DNA of 64,000 nucleotides, taken from Pseudomaricurvus alkylphenolicus (GTDB lineage Bacteria; Pseudomonadota; Gammaproteobacteria; Pseudomonadales; Cellvibrionaceae). A program made the position numbers and the translations under genes. Shown here one piece after another: positions 45,620-53,841 of the stretch (within the stretch, counting starts at the first letter, position 1; each line of letters begins with the position of its first letter). The stretch covers positions 62,001 through 126,000 of the forward strand of contig NZ_JAAQPI010000017.1 in the NCBI RefSeq assembly GCF_011683955.1, given 5' to 3'. Below the pieces are notes generated by a model that worked only from the letters and a program-made list of their open reading frames with translations, made no database searches and was not told the origin of the DNA.

Positions 45620-45940
45620 TTAGTACTGGGATTCAGGCAGGTGAACAACGAGACCGTCCATTTCCTCAGTGACGACGATCTGGCAGCTCAGGCGGCTGTT
45701 GTCTTTGGGGTCTACCACGGCATCCAGCAGATCTTTTTCCGCGTCTTCAGCGGCGGGAATCTTGCCAACCCAGGCTTCGTCCACGTAGCAATGGCAGGTG
45801 GCACAGGCACAGGCGCCGCCGCACTCGGCCAGGATGCTGTCGATCATATTGTCTACCGCGCCCTGCATCACACTGTCGCCGACGGCAACCTCAATTTCGC
45901 GTTTGTCGCCATTAGCTTCGATGTAGTTAATCACTGGCAT
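45620..45940 (-). CDS. [2Fe-2S] ferredoxin (adrenodoxin/P450-type)
   Basis: It has 106 residues. Ligands: Cys40, Cys46, Cys49 (ECGGACACATCH) and Cys86 (SCQIVV). MPVINYIEANGDKREIEV is typical of ferredoxins that serve cytochrome P450 or ring-modifying oxygenases; no such partner gene is adjacent. This is a second adrenodoxin-type ferredoxin in the window besides the ISC-type one. Confidence 0.92.
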   Translation of the reverse strand: MPVINYIEANGDKREIEVAVGDSVMQGAVDNMIDSILAECGGACACATCHCYVDEAWVGKIPAAEDAEKDLLDAVVDPKDNSRLSCQIVVTEEMDGLVVHLPESQY

Positions 45941-46101
45941 GGTAAATCCTCTTGGTTACAGGCTGGATATCACAATCTGAGCGCGCAGCACTCGTTAAAT
46001 TTTGGTGCCGAAGGATATAAAAATCTGGCCGGAAGATAAACCTCGATTCGGAGTATATCTGTATTAATGCGCACTTATTGTTCAGTTATCCAGACAGGAC
46101 A

Positions 46102-47118
46102 CTAACCCGCCATTGATTCGTCCTGGCCACCATCGACATAGGCAAATCGGCTGCGGTAGGCTCGGGGGGTCAAATCGGTCTTGCGCTGGAACAACCGGCT
46201 GAAGGAGCTGAGGTCGTTGTAGCCTACCTGCAGCATAATGGCCTCAATGGTGCTGCCACTGGTCTCCAGCAGCCTTTTGGCGGTGTCGATACGGAGGTTT
46301 TGCAGGTAGCGGTTGGGGGTGATGTCCATGGCCTGCTTGAATCGACGGATCAGGGTGCGGGAGCTGACGTTGAGATGGTCCGCCAGTTTGTCCAGGGCGC
46401 CGGGTTCGCGCATATTCACTTGCAGCCAGCTCTGGGCCTCAGCCACCAGCGAGTCATTGTGCTGCAGTTGCTGCTGCAGCGTCATATAGGGCGTCTGCTC
46501 CACATGGTTGGCGTCCACCAGCATCAGCTTGGAGGTCAGAGCGGCAATCTGCGGTCCCATATAGCGCTCGATCAGCTGCATGGCTACCAGGGAGTCGGTG
46601 TTGCCGGCGCCGCCGATGATGTAGTTTTCAGAGTTGACCAGCAGCTTGTTCACGTCCAGCTCGATCCGGGGGTAGCGTTCTCGAAACAGATTGGCCAGCC
46701 ACCAGGTGGTGGTGGCGCGCAAGCCATCCAGCAGGCCGGTCTCGGCCAGCAGGAAGGTGGCGGTACAAGAGGCGACAATGTCGGAGCCGGCTTCACCCTG
46801 TTGGCGCAACCAGCTGATCAGGCGCCGCTGCTGGTCCAGAAACTGGGGGTAGTGGTACTTGTTGGAATACTTGCCGGCAGCCACTATGACGATATCGGAA
46901 CGCCCGGCGTCCGCCAGAGAGCAGTCAGGAACCACTGGCATGCGGGTGGCGCTGGTTACGGCGCGGCCGCCAGGGGATGCCAGCTGCCATTCGAACAGGG
47001 CTTCACGGGCTTCGTACTGCTTCTGCCACTGCATATTGGCAATATCCAGGGTGTCGAGCAGGTTGCTGAAGCTGGATAGACGGGCACCGTCATAGACGGC
47101 AATGGTGACCTTGGGCAT
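46102..47118 (-). CDS. GlxA-type transcriptional regulator (DJ-1/PfpI + AraC HTH)
   Basis: Regulator with an amidotransferase-like N-terminal domain (about 1-185) and an AraC HTH domain (about 228-325). It has 338 residues. The nucleophile-elbow block is SCTATFLLAETGLLDG (cysteine retained), and the HTH end reads VGYNDLSSFSRLFQRKTDLTPRAYRSRF. Such regulators often control metabolism of choline-derived or other small compounds. A pair of 11-bp direct repeats lies 76-108 bp upstream and may be its own operator. Confidence 0.93.
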   Translation of the reverse strand: MPKVTIAVYDGARLSSFSNLLDTLDIANMQWQKQYEAREALFEWQLASPGGRAVTSATRMPVVPDCSLADAGRSDIVIVAAGKYSNKYHYPQFLDQQRRLISWLRQQGEAGSDIVASCTATFLLAETGLLDGLRATTTWWLANLFRERYPRIELDVNKLLVNSENYIIGGAGNTDSLVAMQLIERYMGPQIAALTSKLMLVDANHVEQTPYMTLQQQLQHNDSLVAEAQSWLQVNMREPGALDKLADHLNVSSRTLIRRFKQAMDITPNRYLQNLRIDTAKRLLETSGSTIEAIMLQVGYNDLSSFSRLFQRKTDLTPRAYRSRFAYVDGGQDESMAG

Positions 47119-47193
47119 ACAGCAGCTCCATCCAAAACTCAGGGTAGACCCGCATTCTAGCCGCCGCGCCCAAAGAGATATAGGTTAAAAAGG

Positions 47194-47226
47194 GTCAAAT
47201 GTGACGGTAATAACTGTCAAATGTGA
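47194..47226 (-). promoter_or_regulatory. Direct repeats upstream of the GlxA-type regulator (AraC-type site)
   Basis: GTCAAATGTGA occurs at 47194-47204 and exactly again at 47216-47226 (22-bp period, two helical turns). AraC-family dimers typically bind such repeats with about 21-bp spacing. It lies in the 137-bp gap upstream of the regulator start. Confidence 0.6.
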
Positions 47227-47255
47227 AAACTGACAGAAATTTTTACACATTGGGT

Positions 47256-48050
47256 TCAGTCAAACATATCGGGTTGTTCGTCGGTGATCACCTGCAGCAG
47301 CGGTTGAAAACTGAACCATCCGGCCAGTTCACTGCCGACGGTTTCGTGGGTAATCTTGGCGGCTTCAGGCTTAATGAGCTTGGGAGTACCCGCGGCTTCG
47401 GCCAGCAATTGAGCCTGACAGGTGCGCTCCATAGTGATAAACCACCAGGTGGCGCTTTCCACGCTTTCTCCGACCGTCAGCAGACCGTGATTCTGCAAAA
47501 TGGCGGCCTTGTTATCGCCCAGGGCGGCGGCAATTCGCTCGCCCTCACTCATTTCCAGCACCACACCGGTAAAATCATCAAACAGGACGTGATCCTCATA
47601 AAAGGCGCAGGCGTCCTGGGTGAGGGGGTCCAGTGGACGCCCGAGGCTTGACCAGCTTTTGCCGTAGAGCGAATGGGAATGGGCGGCGGCGGTAATTCGT
47701 GGGTGAGCCTTGTGGATATGAGAGTGGATGGTGAAAGCGGCGCCATTCAACAAACCGCTGCCTTCGACCACCTCACCGTCGTGATTGACAAGCAACAGCT
47801 GGGACATTTTTATTTTTTTGAAGGAAACGCCCATCGGATTGACCCAGAAGTGATCCGGGCGCTCCGGGTCGCGCACCGTAATATGCCCGGCTACGCCCTC
47901 GTCGAAGCCAAATTTACCGAACAGACGGAAGGCGGCGGTCAGCATGCGCTTGCGGTGTTGTCGCTCCTGGGCGGGGGTGCGCTCGTCGCTGCTGCCGGGA
48001 ATACCGCTCATACCGGATTCCTGATTCATGACGATGTCGTTAACACTCAT
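47256..48050 (-). CDS. Class II aldolase/adducin-family protein
   Basis: It has 264 residues, cytosolic. The metal-binding histidines of the class II aldolase fold are in FTIHSHIHKAHP and the HSHSLYGK block, with a third His in NHGLLTVG near 190. HIT-like regions FDEGVAGHITVRDPE and NPMGVSFKKI fit the family. It could be an aldolase or a decarboxylase; the substrate is not visible. It precedes the GlxA-type regulator on the same strand with a 137-bp gap. Confidence 0.9.
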   Translation of the reverse strand: MSVNDIVMNQESGMSGIPGSSDERTPAQERQHRKRMLTAAFRLFGKFGFDEGVAGHITVRDPERPDHFWVNPMGVSFKKIKMSQLLLVNHDGEVVEGSGLLNGAAFTIHSHIHKAHPRITAAAHSHSLYGKSWSSLGRPLDPLTQDACAFYEDHVLFDDFTGVVLEMSEGERIAAALGDNKAAILQNHGLLTVGESVESATWWFITMERTCQAQLLAEAAGTPKLIKPEAAKITHETVGSELAGWFSFQPLLQVITDEQPDMFD

Positions 48051-48217
48051 TGGCTTCTCCTTACTTTTTGGCGTCGGTGAAATGTCGATAGCCAGAGTTT
48101 AGTCTCCCCGAGAGGGGGCAACCGTAACCTCGGTGACATTCTCTGCAATAGTTTGCATGGATAGTGGTACCATGGCCGGCTTTTCCACAGCTGAACGTGT
48201 TAATTGAGAGGATTGCA

Positions 48218-48475
48218 ATGCAGGCGGGTGTCTATCGTCATTACAAGGGCAGCGACTATCAGGTCTTTAACGTTGCTCACCACAGCGAAACCGAAGAGGC
48301 GCTGGTGGTTTACCGCTGCCTGTATGGAGATTACAGCTGGTGGGTGCGTCCCCTGGAGATGTTCGCTGGCAGTGTAGAGTTCGAGGGAGAAAGGCGCGAA
48401 CGTTTTGCCTACCAGGGTGCCTTTGAGGCGTCTCAATATCCTGAGGCACCTGTACTGGCTTTTGAGGGGGTTTAA
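48218..48475 (+). CDS. DUF1653-family small protein
   Basis: It has 85 residues, the size of the DUF1653 family: VYRHYKGSDYQVFNVAHHSETEE and VVYRCLYGDYSWWVRPLEMF are the conserved blocks. Function unknown, cytosolic. The ATG at 48218 follows GAGAGGA and is preferred to an upstream frame. It is 4 bp upstream of the rlmA start. Confidence 0.9.
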   Translation: MQAGVYRHYKGSDYQVFNVAHHSETEEALVVYRCLYGDYSWWVRPLEMFAGSVEFEGERRERFAYQGAFEASQYPEAPVLAFEGV

Positions 48476-48479
48476 GGCT

Positions 48480-49301
48480 TTGATTTGGGCCTGTCCCCTG
48501 TGCCAGCAAGCTTTATCAGTGGAGGCATCGGTCGCCAGCTGCCCCCACGGGCACCGCTTTGATCGGGCCCGGCAGGGCTATCTGAATTTACTGCCTGCCC
48601 ACCACAAGCGTTCTCGCGCTCCCGGCGACGATCGACAGATGTTGCTGCAGCGCCGCGAATTTCTGCAGGGGGGGCACTATCAACCCCTGGCGGCGGCATT
48701 GCAGGGGATGGCGACTGACTTTGTGGCGCAGCGAGAGGCACTGACGGTGCTGGACACGGGCTGTGGAGAAGGCTACTACCTGTCCGAGCTACAGCGTGCC
48801 CTGGAGCAGACAGGAAAGGCAATGGAGCTGTACGGCTCGGATATTTCCAAGGAGGCGGCACGCCTGGCAGCGGCGCAATACAAAGACATCCGGTTTGCAG
48901 TCGCCAGCAGCTTCCAACTGCCGGTACTCACTGACAGCGTGGATCTGGTGTTGCGCATCTTTGCACCGGGAGATGTGTCGGAGGTGCTCCGAGTGCTGAA
49001 ACCCGGTGGGCAGTTCTGGCGAGTGGTGCCAGGGCCAAGGCATTTGCAGGAGCTCAAACAGGAACTCTATCAACAACCCAAGTTGCATCGTATACCAGAG
49101 GTTCCCGAGGGTATGATTGAAGTGGCGACGAGGGCGGTTAAGGCTACCATGTCACTGACCTCGGCCCAGGAGGTGGCTGCGCTCTTGCAAATGACCCCTT
49201 TCGTTTGGCGGGGCAGCCAGGAAGGTAGGGCGCGCCTGCAATCCATGCAGAGCCTGTCGGTGACAACGGAATTTGTGGTGCAGTGTTATGACGCCACCTG
49301 A
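48480..49301 (+). CDS. rlmA: RlmA-type 23S rRNA guanine-N1 methyltransferase
   Basis: Methylates G745 or G748 of 23S rRNA. It has 273 residues. A zinc knuckle occupies Cys5, Cys8, Cys21 and His25 (ACPLC, CPHGH); the SAM site is LDTGCGEGYYL; DLVLRIFAPGDVSEVLRVLKPGG follows. The start is TTG at 48480, 9 bp after GAGGGGG, because it places the zinc cysteines at the usual N-terminal position. It overlaps tadA by 14 bp. Confidence 0.92.
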   Translation: MIWACPLCQQALSVEASVASCPHGHRFDRARQGYLNLLPAHHKRSRAPGDDRQMLLQRREFLQGGHYQPLAAALQGMATDFVAQREALTVLDTGCGEGYYLSELQRALEQTGKAMELYGSDISKEAARLAAAQYKDIRFAVASSFQLPVLTDSVDLVLRIFAPGDVSEVLRVLKPGGQFWRVVPGPRHLQELKQELYQQPKLHRIPEVPEGMIEVATRAVKATMSLTSAQEVAALLQMTPFVWRGSQEGRARLQSMQSLSVTTEFVVQCYDAT

Positions 49302-49803
49302 CGTGAAGGACGACACCTACTGGATGGAGCGGGCGCTGGATTTGGCGGCCCGGGCGGAATCTCTGGGGGAGGTGCCGGTTGGCGCATTGGTGGTGCTCGA
49401 TGGCGAAATTATTGGTGAAGGCTGGAATCAGCCTATCAGCGGTTGTGATCCCACCGCTCATGCGGAAATTATTGCGCTGAGGGCGGCGGCCCGACACCAG
49501 AATAACTATCGCCTGCCGGGCGCTTTCCTCTATGTCACTATCGAGCCCTGCACCATGTGTGCTGGCGCCATCATTCACAGCCGCATTGAACGGGTGGTGT
49601 TTGCAGCCACTGAACCCAAAGCCGGGGCGGTAGTCAGTAACGGCAATCTGTTTGAGCAGCCGCAATTTAATCATCAGGTGGAATATGTCGGCGGCGTGCT
49701 GGCGGAAAAAGCCAGCGAGGGTATCCAGGCGTTTTTCAAACGACGCAGAGAAGAGCTAAAGGTGGCTCGGAAGGCCGCCAAATCAGAAGGCCAAAATGAA
49801 TAG
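49288..49803 (+). CDS. tadA: TadA, tRNA-specific adenosine deaminase
   Basis: Converts A34 to inosine in tRNA-Arg(ACG). It has 171 residues. The zinc ligands are His58 and Cys88, Cys91, with catalytic Glu60 (TAHAEII, EPCTMCAGA). The ATG at 49288 keeps the conserved YWMERALDLA start and lies inside the end of rlmA; the ribosome site is weak, which fits coupling. Confidence 0.95.
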   Translation: MTPPDVKDDTYWMERALDLAARAESLGEVPVGALVVLDGEIIGEGWNQPISGCDPTAHAEIIALRAAARHQNNYRLPGAFLYVTIEPCTMCAGAIIHSRIERVVFAATEPKAGAVVSNGNLFEQPQFNHQVEYVGGVLAEKASEGIQAFFKRRREELKVARKAAKSEGQNE

Positions 49804-49847
49804 GCCGACAGCCTGAATGCCAGCTTTCTGCGTCTCTGTCGTTCTGT

Positions 49848-51623
49848 TCAGGCCAGAGCCTCCTCAATACTGTCGCTAAATTGCAGTTCACACAATCGCC
49901 GGTACAGTGGCGAACTGTGTTGCAGGCTCTGGTGGGTTCCGATATCCACCAGCTGTCCTTGATCCAATACCGCGATAGAGTCCGCGTGCTGAATGGTTGC
50001 CAGTCGGTGCGCGATGATCAGCGTGGTGCGATTTTCCATCAATGTTGCCAGTGCCTGCTGCACATGATATTCACTCTCGGCATCCAGGGCGCTGGTGGCT
50101 TCGTCCAGTAGCAGAATGCGTGGATCTTTGAGAATGGCCCGCGCAATGGCGATGCGCTGGCGTTGGCCGCCCGAGAGCCTTACCCCCTGCTCGCCCAGTT
50201 CACTGTCATAGCCTTCAGGCAGCTGCAAAATAAAATCATGGGCGTGGGCGGCCTTGGCGGCGGCAACGATATCTTCGAAACTGGCGTCTTCACGGCCATA
50301 GGCGATATTGCGTTTAACGCTGCCCGAGAACAATGCCGGTTGCTGCGGTACCAGCGCAATTTGTCGGCGCAGGTCATTGGGGAGTAACTGGCGCAGATCG
50401 GTACCGTCGAGATCGATTTCACCGCTGCCGGGGTCGTAAAACCGCAGTAACAGTTCAAACAGGGTGGATTTGCCGGCACCTGAGGGGCCCACCAATGCCA
50501 CGGACTTTCCGGCCTCAATATTGAGATTCAGACCTCGGATGGCGGGGCGATCCGGCGCGGAGGGATAGTGAAAGGTGACGTTCCGAAACTGCAGGCGCGG
50601 GGCCAGGGCGTCTGCCTTTGAGGGTTGAGTCGGCGCAGTGATCACGCTGTCCACGTTGAGCAGTTCCAGCAGGCGCTCGGTAGCGCCTGCAGCGCGCTGC
50701 AGATCTCCGAACACTTCAGACAAGGTGGCCACGGCGGTAGCCACCATAATGGCATAGAACACAAAGGCGCCCAGATCGCCGCCACTCATGGCACCGGAGA
50801 GAACATCATTGCCGCCCACCCACAACATACCGGCAATGGCACCGAACACCAGCAATATCACAACGGCAATCAAAATGGCGCGTTGGCGGATACGCTTGCG
50901 GGCGACGTTAAAGGCGTTCTCCACTTCCTGGCCAAAGGCCTGTTTTTCACTGGATTCCCGGGTGTAGCTCTGCACGGTTTTGATATGCTGAATCGCCTCT
51001 CCGGCGTAGCTGCCCACATGGGCGATGGAGTCCTGGCTCTCGCGGGACAGGCGCCTGACCCGGCGGCCATAGAGCAGGATCGGCAACAGAACCACTGGCA
51101 CGCTGCCCAGTACAATCAGGCTCAGCTTCAGGTTGGTGACCATCAGCATGATCAGGCCGCCGCTAAACGTGAGTGCTGAACGCAGGGCCATCGATAAACT
51201 GGAACCGATGATGGTTTGCAGCAAAGTGGTGTCCGTGGTCAGCCTGGACATGATTTCGCCGCTCTTGTTGGTCTCGAAGTAACTCGGATGCAGCTCAATG
51301 ATGTGGTCGAACACGGCTCGGCGAATATCGGCGGAAACCCTTTCACCCAGCCAGGAGACCAGATAAAAGCGCGTAAAGGTGCCGATCGCCATAGCGAAGA
51401 TCAGCGCGGTGATAAAGGCGATCGCCAGGTTCAGCTGTTGTCGGGATTGCTCTACAAATCCCTGGTCGATCAGAACTTTGACCCCCTGACCGATGGCCAG
51501 GGTGGCGAGCGCCGTGAATACCAGTGCGACAGCGGCCGCCGCCAGGGTGCCTTTGTAGGGGCGCAGGTAGCCGGTGAGATGAAGTAATACAGACAGCTTC
51601 TTGTTGGGCTTATCGGTTTCCAT
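49848..51623 (-). CDS. MsbA-like lipid/multidrug ABC exporter
   Basis: Inner-membrane half-transporter with a permease and an ATPase domain in one chain, of the MsbA/ABCB group. It has 591 residues. Six helices lie in about 30-320; Walker A GPSGAGKST, signature LSGGQRQRIAIARA and Walker B ILLLDEATSALD follow. The start at 51623 (METDKPNKK) is preferred; longer ATG starts exist at 51653 and 51656. It could export lipid A, another lipid or drugs; not resolved. Confidence 0.9.
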   Translation of the reverse strand: METDKPNKKLSVLLHLTGYLRPYKGTLAAAAVALVFTALATLAIGQGVKVLIDQGFVEQSRQQLNLAIAFITALIFAMAIGTFTRFYLVSWLGERVSADIRRAVFDHIIELHPSYFETNKSGEIMSRLTTDTTLLQTIIGSSLSMALRSALTFSGGLIMLMVTNLKLSLIVLGSVPVVLLPILLYGRRVRRLSRESQDSIAHVGSYAGEAIQHIKTVQSYTRESSEKQAFGQEVENAFNVARKRIRQRAILIAVVILLVFGAIAGMLWVGGNDVLSGAMSGGDLGAFVFYAIMVATAVATLSEVFGDLQRAAGATERLLELLNVDSVITAPTQPSKADALAPRLQFRNVTFHYPSAPDRPAIRGLNLNIEAGKSVALVGPSGAGKSTLFELLLRFYDPGSGEIDLDGTDLRQLLPNDLRRQIALVPQQPALFSGSVKRNIAYGREDASFEDIVAAAKAAHAHDFILQLPEGYDSELGEQGVRLSGGQRQRIAIARAILKDPRILLLDEATSALDAESEYHVQQALATLMENRTTLIIAHRLATIQHADSIAVLDQGQLVDIGTHQSLQHSSPLYRRLCELQFSDSIEEALA

Positions 51624-51735
51624 GGATGAATCTCGGGGGCATGAGAGATTCATCATTAGGTTTGTGGGGGGCAATTAAAAGGGCAGGGAGGATAACTTTA
51701 CCCTTCCTAACGCCCGGTTATCCCTATGCGACAAA

Positions 51736-53202
51736 CTAGAGTAGCGAGGTGGAGTCCTGTTCGGCGGCGGAAAAGTGCACTGGCACCAGTTCGGCGTCTT
51801 TCTTGACCTGGGCCATGCGCCGCTGCTGCACCTGCTGGTGCCAGGCGATGGTGTTGTAGTAGCTGCGGATGCGCTGTACGTATTGCACCGGTTCCCAACC
51901 GCGCGCGTAGCCGTGTTTGGCACGGCGATAGTACTTGCGTTTGGCCAGCAGCGGCAGATGTTCGCGCACGTCGACCCATTTGTCGGGGTCCCTGCCCATG
52001 CGCTCGGTCAGCACCCGGGCGTCTTCCATATGGCCAAAGCCCACATTGTAGGCCGCCAGCGCCAGCCAGGTGCGATCCGCGCCCTGAATATCCTGGGGGA
52101 TGCGATCGAAGATCTTTTTAAAGTACTTGGCGCCGCCATAGATGCTCTGGATGGGATCGAGACGGTTTTCCACGCCCATTTCAGCCGCTGTGACTTTGGT
52201 CAGCATCATCAGTCCGCGCACACCGGTATAGGATTGGGCACGGGAGTTCCAGTGGGATTCCTGGTAGCTGATGGCGGCCAGCAGTTGCCAGTCCAGATCG
52301 AACATGTCGCCGGCAATCTGCAGGTATTCCTGCCAGCGGGGCAGGCGTGTCTGCAGGCGGCGGGCAAAGGTGAGGGCGCTACCGGCGTCCAGACCGTCCA
52401 CATGGCCATAGTAGTATTCATTCATTTCCTGCAGCATGCCCGACTCATGGGCCCTGGCGATAAAACCGTTGGCACGGTCCAGCAGGCTGTCATCCACACC
52501 TTTCGGAAACGCCCATGCCACTGCCTGGGGCTCGCTGACATCAAAAGCGACCTTGGCGCGCGGGTAGAGGGCGCGATTGAGGTCAAAGGCATTGGAGCTG
52601 ACCACCGCGAAATCAATTTCGCCTTTATGGACTTTCTCCATCAGATCGAGGATTTCCAGATCTGACTGCTCGTGCCAGCGCAGTTTGGGGTGCTGCCGCT
52701 GCATCTCCCGCAACAGTTCGGCCTGAGCGCTGTTAGAGATGACCAGCAGGCTCTTGCCGATAAGGTCCTGTACCTTTCTGGGCCTGGCAGTGCCTGTGCG
52801 GTAAATCACCTGTTGTGTGACTTCCATATAGGAAGCCGTGAAACGCACCTGGCGCTGGCGTGTATCGGTAACCGCAAGGCCTGCCGCGGCCAATTGGCCC
52901 TGGTCGCCGCCAACCTGGTGGAAGATGCGTCCCAGATTTTCTTCTTCGGAAATGTTGAGCTTCACGCCCAGGTCATCGGCAAAGGCCTTGGCCAGCGTGT
53001 ATTCATAGCCAACCATGCCGCGGCTGTCTTCATAGTAGGTGGTGGGACCATTGCGGGAGATGATGGTCAGTTCGCCACTGGCGAGAACCTGCTCAAGGGC
53101 AGTGGGGGTGTGGCTGGCAGACAGGAACAGGCCGGCCGTCACCACCAGGGTGAGGCTAAGCAGGTGTCGGATGGCACGTCCGATAAGTTGTCTCTGTCGC
53201 AT
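51736..53202 (-). CDS. mltF: MltF, membrane-bound lytic murein transglycosylase F
   Basis: Peptidoglycan lyase anchored outside the cytoplasm. It has 488 residues. A signal sequence (1-29) precedes an SBP_bac_3-like domain (about 35-265) and a SLT domain (about 290-420) with the catalytic Glu in ISYQESHWNS and AAYNVGFGH. Next to it, divergently, is purL, the same neighbourhood as in pseudomonads. The C-terminus is a Gln/Arg-rich tail. Confidence 0.95.
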   Translation of the reverse strand: MRQRQLIGRAIRHLLSLTLVVTAGLFLSASHTPTALEQVLASGELTIISRNGPTTYYEDSRGMVGYEYTLAKAFADDLGVKLNISEEENLGRIFHQVGGDQGQLAAAGLAVTDTRQRQVRFTASYMEVTQQVIYRTGTARPRKVQDLIGKSLLVISNSAQAELLREMQRQHPKLRWHEQSDLEILDLMEKVHKGEIDFAVVSSNAFDLNRALYPRAKVAFDVSEPQAVAWAFPKGVDDSLLDRANGFIARAHESGMLQEMNEYYYGHVDGLDAGSALTFARRLQTRLPRWQEYLQIAGDMFDLDWQLLAAISYQESHWNSRAQSYTGVRGLMMLTKVTAAEMGVENRLDPIQSIYGGAKYFKKIFDRIPQDIQGADRTWLALAAYNVGFGHMEDARVLTERMGRDPDKWVDVREHLPLLAKRKYYRRAKHGYARGWEPVQYVQRIRSYYNTIAWHQQVQQRRMAQVKKDAELVPVHFSAAEQDSTSLL

Positions 53203-53841
53203 TTATGGCTCCTGTCGGCGTTTTCCTGATAGGTGCACGCCTTCTGTCGGCTTGTCACCTATTCGCCCTGTGCGATTTTGACCCTGTTGTCCGGCTTCTT
53301 GCCGGCTTATCCGCGCTCTCTTACTCGGCGCCTGCTTGTTATATTCGTAGGTTGTTGGTCTGTCTGTTGTTTAACTGTGCTTGTGAGTCGGTGTTCGGTT
53401 CGATTGTCCGCGATTTCGTCCTGGCCACTAAAGACCTCAAAAATTGACGATTTCGTGCAAATTTTGCGCGATTTTACCTGCCAAATCCGAGAACCACCAG
53501 CTTGTTTTTCAATGGATATTGTAGTAGAGCTGCGCTGTTTTTACCTTCGGATGGGTGCCGATAACAATGTTTCCGGGAGGCGAAAGCCAACACTGCGGTA
53601 GCCCCAAAAGGGTGATGTATCTGCCAAAACCCGTTGAATCGGCAGAAAATCTGCACTCCGAGCGTTTTCTCACCTTATTTTTTTGCTTTCGGCCTGCGGG
53701 CAAGGGGAGCGCCCTACGGCTTGATCCGTGATCGACAAGATTTTTGCTCAATTGCTGCCACAACGGCGGATATCCAGTACAATGGCCGCCCTTTCAAGAC
53801 CGCTCCAACACACCCCAAAAACCAAGAGGTTTTAACAGACT
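53203..53841. other. 639-bp intergenic region between mltF and purL
   Basis: No gene is supported. It starts with T/C-rich sequence containing an ATAGGTG/CACCTAT dyad (53229-53235 and 53256-53262, 27 bp before the mltF start), and there are short hairpins at 53642-53654. A weak purL promoter could be TTGCTG (53752-53757) and TACAAT (53778-53783), though the spacer of 20 is long. I looked for purine, cobalamin, c-di-GMP and glycine riboswitch cores and saw none. Confidence 0.6.

Noticed and set aside
53551-53640. Riboswitch upstream of purL
   Set aside because: Small hairpins such as GGCGAAAGCC are visible, but none of the conserved cores of the purine, cobalamin, glycine or c-di-GMP classes was found.
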